From Mesorhizobium sp. GbtcB19 (GTDB lineage: Bacteria; Pseudomonadota; Alphaproteobacteria; Rhizobiales; Rhizobiaceae): 64,000 nucleotides of DNA. The DNA lies in assembly GCF_019091085.1 (NCBI RefSeq), contig NZ_JAGXJY010000027.1, positions 1 to 64,000 on the forward strand, read 5' to 3'. Positions 59,080 through 64,000 of the stretch are shown here, piece by piece; position 1 is the first letter of the stretch; every line of letters begins with the position of its first letter. The translations under genes were made by a program, and so were the position numbers. The notes under the pieces were generated by a model. It was not told the origin of the DNA. It saw nothing but the letters and a program-made list of their open reading frames with translations, and did no database searches.

Positions 59080-60399
59080 CTATTTGATGTAGCCCGCCTC
59101 TTCCATCGTCTTTTCGGTGGAGGCTTGCGCGCTGTTCAGCGCATCGTCCACCGACTGCTCGCCGGTGACCGCCGCCGCGATCGCCTGGCCGACCTGCGTG
59201 CCGATACCCTGGAACTCGGGGATGGCGACGAACTGGATGCCGGTATAGGGCACCGGGTCCTTGGTCTGCTTGGTCGGATCGGCGGATTCGATCGCGGCGA
59301 GCACCGTCGCGGCAAAGGGCGCCGCCTTCTGGTAGTCGGCGCTGGCATAGGTCGACTTGCGGGTTCCCGGCGGTGCCGCGACCCAGCCTTCGGTCTCGCC
59401 GACGCGCTGGACATAGCCCTTCGAGGTCGCCCATTTGACGAAGGATTTCGCCGTATCCGCCTTCTTGGTCGACGTCGGAATGGCGAGGCTCCAGGCCCAG
59501 CCCCAGGCCGACCCATTGGGCGTGACCGCGACCGGCGCCTTGGCGAAGGCGACCTTGTCGGCGACCTTGCTCTGCTTCGGATCATAGACGCGGCCGGCTG
59601 CGGAGGTGGCATCGATCCACATGGCGCAATGGCCCGACGCAAACAGCGTCTGGTTCTCGTTGAAGCCGTTGGAGCTGATGCCGGGAGGCCCGTCCTTCTT
59701 CATGGTGTCGACATACCAGCCGATCGCCTTCTTCCAGGCGTCAGAGTTGATCTGCGGCTTCCAGTTCATGTCGAACCATTGTCCGCCGAACGTGTTCACC
59801 AGCGTGCCGACAAAGGCCATGTTCTCGCCCCAGCCCGGCTTGCCGCGCAGGCAGAGCCCGTACTGTTCCTTCGATTTGTCGGTGAGCTTGCCGGCGAATT
59901 CGGTGATCTGGTCGTAGGTCGGCTGCTCCGGCATTTTCAGGCCAGCGGCGTCGAAGAGATCCTTGCGGTAGAGCGTGAACGAGCTCTCGGCATAGAACGG
60001 CACGGCATAGAGATTGCCGTCGACGGTCAATCCGCTGCGCACCGGCGCGATCAGGTCGTCATAGTCATAGTCGGCGCCGAGGTCGTTGAGCGGCGTCAGC
60101 CAGCCGGCCTTGCCCCAGATCGGCGTCTCGTAGCCGCCGATGGTCATCACGTCGAACTGGCCGCCCTTGGTGGCGATGTCGGTGGTGACGCGCTCGCGCA
60201 GCACGTTCTCTTCCAGCACCACCCAGTTGACCTTGTTGCCGGTCGCCTTTTCCCACTCGGGCGCCAGCTTCTGCATGATGATCATGTCGCCATTGTTGAC
60301 GGTGGCGACAGTGATTTCCTCTGCGAGCGCGGCGCCCGCCATAAGCGCCGAGGCGGCAGTGGCCGCGGCGAGAATTCCCATAGACCTACGCATTGGCAT
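59080..60399 (-). CDS. ABC transporter sugar/polyol-binding protein (family 1), without permease genes
   Basis: 439 residues from ATG 60399, with AGGAGGAG upstream. Signal peptide to about residue 27 (AAALMAGAALAEE pattern). Typical family 1 solute-binding sequence: ITVATVNNGDMIIMQKLAPEW, TIGGYETPIWGKAGWL, YAVPFYAESSFTLYRKD, WIDATSAAG. It is close to the sorbitol/mannitol SmoE group. It should capture a hexitol in the periplasm and hand it to a membrane transporter, but no permease or ATPase gene follows. A 236-bp gap separates it from the SDR gene. Confidence 0.88.
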   Translation of the reverse strand: MPMRRSMGILAAATAASALMAGAALAEEITVATVNNGDMIIMQKLAPEWEKATGNKVNWVVLEENVLRERVTTDIATKGGQFDVMTIGGYETPIWGKAGWLTPLNDLGADYDYDDLIAPVRSGLTVDGNLYAVPFYAESSFTLYRKDLFDAAGLKMPEQPTYDQITEFAGKLTDKSKEQYGLCLRGKPGWGENMAFVGTLVNTFGGQWFDMNWKPQINSDAWKKAIGWYVDTMKKDGPPGISSNGFNENQTLFASGHCAMWIDATSAAGRVYDPKQSKVADKVAFAKAPVAVTPNGSAWGWAWSLAIPTSTKKADTAKSFVKWATSKGYVQRVGETEGWVAAPPGTRKSTYASADYQKAAPFAATVLAAIESADPTKQTKDPVPYTGIQFVAIPEFQGIGTQVGQAIAAAVTGEQSVDDALNSAQASTEKTMEEAGYIK

Positions 60400-60433
60400 T
60401 CCGTCTCCTCCTTTACGAATGCGCATGCAAAAC

Positions 60434-60579
60434 TGAACATGCGTATATATTCTATTGCTCTACACGACCCCACAGTCAAGCCCCGTTGTGCGAGGCTTTG
60501 CGGTCGAACTTCGAAGCCATCTCCCATTTTGGCAGAACTAAAACCATCGCGCGCATTCGTAAAAGTGAACATACGTATA
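60434..60579. promoter_or_regulatory. Pair of LacI-type operator candidates in the divergent promoter region
   Basis: TGAACATGCGTATA (60434-60447) and TGAACATACGTATA (60566-60579) are direct copies 132 bp apart, each preceded by a similar GCAT-x-C-x-AAAA stretch. The second has the symmetric ATACGTAT core with the central CG pair LacI-family regulators favour. One lies next to the binding-protein gene promoter, the other next to the kinase promoter, so the LacI regulator could control both directions. Confidence 0.5.
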
Positions 60580-60687
60580 GTTTGTGTTGACATCGACACC
60601 GCCGCGATTTACCTCGAACGAAGTCCGGCGCTATCGTGGACTGCCGCGCACCGGCGACGGTCCGGCCAAGGGAGAAGGGATTCAGGA

Positions 60688-61662
60688 ATGAGCCGAGGCG
60701 AGATCGCCGTCGAAGCGACAGGGCCGACGATCGTCGCCGGAGAGATCCTGGTCGAGATCATGGCGAGCGAGCGCGGCTTCGGCTTCCTCGAACCGCTGGC
60801 GCTGACCGGCCCCTACCCCAGCGGCGCGCCCGCCATCTTCATCGACCAGGTGGCGAAGCTCGGCGGTGGCGCCGGCATCATCGCCTGCGTCGGCCGCGAC
60901 GATTTCGGCACCGTCAACCTCGAACGGCTGCGGCGCGACGGCGTCGACGTCTCGGCCGTCTCGGTCAGCGACCGCTATCCGACCGGCAGCGCCTTCGTGC
61001 GCTACAGGCCCGACGGCGGGCGCGACTTCGTCTACAACATCGCCGACTCCGCCGCCGGCCGCATCAGCCTGACCGCCGAAGCGCGGCGGCTGGCCGACGG
61101 CGCAGGCCATCTGCACGTCATGGGCTCGGCGCTGTCGATCGCCGGGCTGAAGGAGATCGTCGCCTACGCCGTGAAGGCGGTGCGCGCCCGCGGCGGCTCG
61201 ACGTCGTTCGATCCCAATGTGCGCAAGGAGCTGATCGACTTAGACGGCGCGCATTTTGCGGCGCTGGTCGACGACGCCGACCTTTTGCTGCCCTCTGGCG
61301 AAGAGCTGCTCGCAGCGGCCGGTGTCGAGGACGAGCGGCAGGCGGTGGCGGCGCTGATTGCGCGCGGGGTCGGCGAGATCGTGCTGAAACGGGGGGCCGA
61401 CGGTTCGACCCGCTTCGGCGCCGACGGCAGCCGCACCGACTGTCCCGGCTTCCTGGTCGAGGAAATCGACCCGACCGGCGCCGGCGACTGTTTCGGCGCG
61501 ACCTATCTCACCTGCCGACGCAAGGGCATCGAGCCCGGCAAGGCGCTACTCTACGCCAACGCCGCCGGCGCGCTCAACGTGACGCGGCTCGGGCCGATGG
61601 AGGGGCTCGCCGGCTTCGAGGCGCTCGACCGTTTCATTGCCGGTGCGGATCGGGCCAAATGA
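60688..61662 (+). CDS. PfkB-family carbohydrate kinase (tagatose kinase candidate)
   Basis: 324 residues from ATG 60688 with GGGAGAAGGG upstream (the frame stays open back to 59062 antisense to the binding-protein gene; that extension is rejected). PfkB signatures: GGGAGIIACVGRDDFG at about 60-75, and DPTGAGDCFGATYL (262-275) with the catalytic Asp D268. It phosphorylates a keto-sugar with ATP. With a GatZ-family epimerase next, D-tagatose is the likely substrate (Agrobacterium hexitol pathway). Its stop overlaps the next ATG (ATGA). Confidence 0.85.
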   Translation: MSRGEIAVEATGPTIVAGEILVEIMASERGFGFLEPLALTGPYPSGAPAIFIDQVAKLGGGAGIIACVGRDDFGTVNLERLRRDGVDVSAVSVSDRYPTGSAFVRYRPDGGRDFVYNIADSAAGRISLTAEARRLADGAGHLHVMGSALSIAGLKEIVAYAVKAVRARGGSTSFDPNVRKELIDLDGAHFAALVDDADLLLPSGEELLAAAGVEDERQAVAALIARGVGEIVLKRGADGSTRFGADGSRTDCPGFLVEEIDPTGAGDCFGATYLTCRRKGIEPGKALLYANAAGALNVTRLGPMEGLAGFEALDRFIAGADRAK

Positions 61663-62930
61663 CGATGACGACCAATCTGCTCCAGGGCCTCGCCGCCGCT
61701 CGCCGCAAGGGAACGCCTTACGGCATCACCTCGGTATGCTCGGCGCATCCGCTGGTGATCCAGGCGGCGATGCGGCGCGCCGTCGCCGACAAGGATGCTA
61801 CGCTGCTGATCGAGGCGACCTGCAACCAGGTCAACCAGTTCGGCGGCTATACCGGCATGACGCCGGACCTGTTCGTCGCCTTCGTGCACGAGATTGCCGG
61901 CCGCGAGGGGCTCCACCCCTCGCGTATCCTCTTCGGCGGCGATCATCTCGGACCCAACCCGTGGAAAGCCGAACCGGCCACGCAGGCGATGGCCAAGGCC
62001 GAGGCGATGGTGACGGCCTATGTCTGGGCGGGCTTCAGCAAGATTCATCTCGACGCCTCGATGGGCTGCGCCGGCGAGCCGGCGGCGCTCGACGACGAGA
62101 CCATCGCCACGCGGGCCGCAAGGCTGGCCAAGGCGGCGGAAAAGGCAGCGCGCTCGCGCGGCGGCGCGATGCCGCTCTACATCATCGGCACCGAGGTGCC
62201 GGTGCCCGGCGGCGCCGACCACGCCATCAGCGATCTGAAGCCGACGGAGGCTTCCGCCGCGCGCCGCACCATCGACATCCATCGCGAGATCTTTGCCCGC
62301 GAGGGGCTGGAGGAAGCGTTCGGCCGCGTCATCGCCGTGGTCGTGCAGCCGGGTGTCGAGTTCGGCAGCGAGAATGTCGTCGCCTACCGGCCGGAAGCGT
62401 CCCGGCCACTGACCAGGCTGCTCGATACCGAACCGTCGCTGGTCTACGAGGCGCATTCGACGGACTATCAAAGCCGCGCCGCGCTGAGGGCGCTGGTCGC
62501 CAACGGTTTTCCGATCCTCAAAGTCGGGCCGGGCCTGACGTTTGCGCTGCGCGAGGCGCTTTACGGGCTCGACCAGGTGGCGTCGGAGATGGTCCCGGAC
62601 TATGGCGAGCGTTCGCTGGCGCGGGCGATGGAGACGTTGATGGTTTCCGCGCCCGGCCATTGGAAGAGCCACTATCACGGCGACGACAAGCGCCTCTATC
62701 TGCAGCGGCATTACAGCTACAGCGACCGCATCCGCTATTACTGGAGCACGCCAGCGGCCAGTATCGCCGTCGCCAAGCTGCTCGACGCGCTGAAGGGTGT
62801 CGCCATTCCTGAGACGTTGATGCGGCAGTTCCTGCCCACGCTCGGCGCTGCCGGGGACCCGCAAGCGATCCTGCTCGCGGCCGTCGACCTGGTGCTAGCC
62901 GACTACGACGCCGCTTGCCACCCCGCCTGA
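61659..62930 (+). CDS. GatZ/KbaZ-family protein, D-tagatose-6-phosphate 4-epimerase candidate
   Basis: 423 residues from ATG 61659. It matches the GatZ/KbaZ family: YGITSVCSAHPLVI, ATCNQVNQFGGYTGM, ILFGGDHLGPNPW, KIHLDASM, IGTEVPVPGG, EAHSTDYQ, KVGPGLTFALREALYGL. In enterobacteria GatZ is a non-catalytic aldolase subunit needing GatY; no GatY is present here. In Agrobacterium, GatZ-family enzymes with a PfkB kinase were shown to epimerise D-tagatose-6-phosphate to D-fructose-6-phosphate, which fits this context better. Cytosolic, coupled to the kinase gene. Confidence 0.85.
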   Translation: MTMTTNLLQGLAAARRKGTPYGITSVCSAHPLVIQAAMRRAVADKDATLLIEATCNQVNQFGGYTGMTPDLFVAFVHEIAGREGLHPSRILFGGDHLGPNPWKAEPATQAMAKAEAMVTAYVWAGFSKIHLDASMGCAGEPAALDDETIATRAARLAKAAEKAARSRGGAMPLYIIGTEVPVPGGADHAISDLKPTEASAARRTIDIHREIFAREGLEEAFGRVIAVVVQPGVEFGSENVVAYRPEASRPLTRLLDTEPSLVYEAHSTDYQSRAALRALVANGFPILKVGPGLTFALREALYGLDQVASEMVPDYGERSLARAMETLMVSAPGHWKSHYHGDDKRLYLQRHYSYSDRIRYYWSTPAASIAVAKLLDALKGVAIPETLMRQFLPTLGAAGDPQAILLAAVDLVLADYDAACHPA

Positions 62931-62997
62931 CGCTGGACGCTTTCTCGCGCGGCCCTATAACTTTAGCCGGATTGCAAATTCGGCTGGAGAGAAATGC

Positions 62998-63999
62998 ATG
63001 AGCCTCGGCAAACAGAAACTTGGTAGCCAGGGGCTCGAAGTCTCGACCATCGGGCTCGGCTGCATGGGCATGAGCCAGTCCTACGGCCCGGCCGACGAGG
63101 CGGAATCGATCGCGACGCTGCACCGGGCGATCGAGCTCGGCTGCACCTTCCTCGACACCGCCGAGGTCTACGGACCCTTCGTCAATGAGGAATTGCTTGG
63201 ACGCGCACTGAAAGGCCGGCGCGACCAGGTGACGATCGCGACGAAGTTCGGCTTCCGCATCGTCGACGGCAAGCAGTCCGGCACCGATAGCCGGCCCGAG
63301 CATATTCGCGAGGCGGTGGAGGCTTCGCTCCAGCGGCTCGCCACCGACCATATCGACCTGCTCTACCAGCACCGCGTCGATCCCGCCGTGCCGATGGAGG
63401 ACGTCGCGGGCACGGTCGGCGAATTGGTGGCGGAGGGCAAGGTGCGCTTCTTCGGCCTGTCGGAGGCGGGCATCGCCAACATCCGCCGGGCGCATGCCGT
63501 ACATCCGGTCTCGGCGCTGCAGAGCGAATATTCGCTGTGGGAGCGCAATCTCGAGCCCGAGATCATCCCGGCGCTGAAGGAGCTGGGCATCGGCCTGGTG
63601 CCGTTCGCGCCGCTCGGCCGCGGCTTCCTCGCCGGCGACGTCAGGCGCGCGGAAGACTATCCCGAAGGCGATTTCCGCCGCGGCGATCCGCGCTACCAGG
63701 GCGAGAATTTCGATTTGAATGTCGCGGCGGCAAGCACCGTGCGCGACATCGCCGACGCCAAGGGCGTGAAGCCCGGCCAGATCGCCATCGCCTGGCTGCT
63801 CGCCAAGGGTCCGGATTTCGGCATCGACATCGTGCCGATCCCCGGCACCAAGCGGCGGAGCTATCTGGAAGAAAACGTCGCGGCGGCGGACATCGCGCTC
63901 GACGCCACCGAGATGCTGGGGCTCGACATGGCGCTGACGCCCGACAAGGTGTCGGGGCCAAGGTATAATGAGCGGGCTATGGGGATGGTGGATCGGTAG
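62998..63999 (+). CDS. Aldo/keto reductase
   Basis: 333 residues, NADPH-dependent aldo/keto reductase (YajO/YakC-like). GLGCMGMSQSYG at the start, catalytic D52-x-x-x-x-Y57 in FLDTAEVYGP, K83 in IATKFGF, and H111 region in DLLYQHRVDP complete the tetrad. Nucleotide binding at the C-terminus: PGTKRRSYLEENVAA. The stop TAG is 2 bases before the window end. It starts 67 bases after the epimerase gene with its own ribosome site (GGAGAG). It may reduce aldehydes or ketoses but need not belong to the hexitol pathway. Confidence 0.9.
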   Translation: MSLGKQKLGSQGLEVSTIGLGCMGMSQSYGPADEAESIATLHRAIELGCTFLDTAEVYGPFVNEELLGRALKGRRDQVTIATKFGFRIVDGKQSGTDSRPEHIREAVEASLQRLATDHIDLLYQHRVDPAVPMEDVAGTVGELVAEGKVRFFGLSEAGIANIRRAHAVHPVSALQSEYSLWERNLEPEIIPALKELGIGLVPFAPLGRGFLAGDVRRAEDYPEGDFRRGDPRYQGENFDLNVAAASTVRDIADAKGVKPGQIAIAWLLAKGPDFGIDIVPIPGTKRRSYLEENVAAADIALDATEMLGLDMALTPDKVSGPRYNERAMGMVDR

Positions 64000-64000
64000 G

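Noticed and set aside
59080..60399. Binding protein as part of a complete ABC importer
   Set aside because: No permease or ATPase gene lies in this cluster. The ABC pair at 53929-55810 has ABC-2 exporter-type features and a different operon, so it is unlikely to be the partner.
59062..60687. N-terminal extension of the PfkB kinase ORF
   Set aside because: Antisense to the binding-protein gene and then through the promoter region; kinase homology starts at 60688, with a good ribosome site.

Overview
The window reads as a chromosomal segment of a high-GC alphaproteobacterium. Mesorhizobium or a close Phyllobacteriaceae relative is the best guess. This rests on the high third-position GC, a DUF1127 protein, the ku/ligD pair, rhizobial-type sugar-alcohol catabolism, and nine copies of two families of intergenic palindromic elements that look like those scattered through rhizobial genomes. 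No rRNA, tRNA, transposase, integrase or CRISPR array was found.

Layout. 0.1-4.5 kb: aminotransferase, a small Met-rich exported protein, a GYD/ABM-like pair, DUF1127 and a cytosine-deaminase-like amidohydrolase. 4.5-11.1 kb: a tightly packed five-gene minus-strand operon with an exported repeat protein, two paralogous lipoproteins, a trypsin-like protease and a subtilisin-like protease; no described system I know matches it. 11.1-25 kb: housekeeping and accessory genes (GFA protein, isochorismatase-fold hydrolase, divergent LysR/MFS pair, amidase, WD40 membrane protein, exonuclease III, alpha/beta hydrolase, TPR protein) separated by palindromic repeats. A 30-residue ORF at 19522 carries a lasso-peptide-like leader. 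24.3-28.1 kb: the NHEJ genes ku and ligD.

28.6-53.1 kb: an exopolysaccharide (EPS) locus with glycosyltransferases, flippase, acyltransferase, Tat-exported GH5 enzyme, VpsF-like polymerase, a Wzz/BY-kinase-like co-polymerase with a degenerate P-loop, and two duplicated FAD oxidoreductases. Two of its transcription units sit behind near-perfect sigma-54 (-24/-12) sites. The locus is split by a TetR/TetA-like efflux pair and by a 2,488-residue TIR - nSTAND1 NTPase - transmembrane - TPR protein. That protein has about 33 tandem TPR units and an AT-rich upstream flank. It has the architecture of an NLR-like antiphage sensor/effector and is the most striking gene here.

53.2-64 kb: GNAT acetyltransferase, an ABC transporter pair, and a LacI-controlled hexitol-catabolism cluster: two dehydrogenases, a sugar-binding protein without its permeases, a PfkB kinase and a GatZ-family epimerase. 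It fits hexitol -> tagatose -> tagatose-6-P -> fructose-6-P. An aldo/keto reductase closes the window. Functions are inferred from motifs read by eye; no database search was run.
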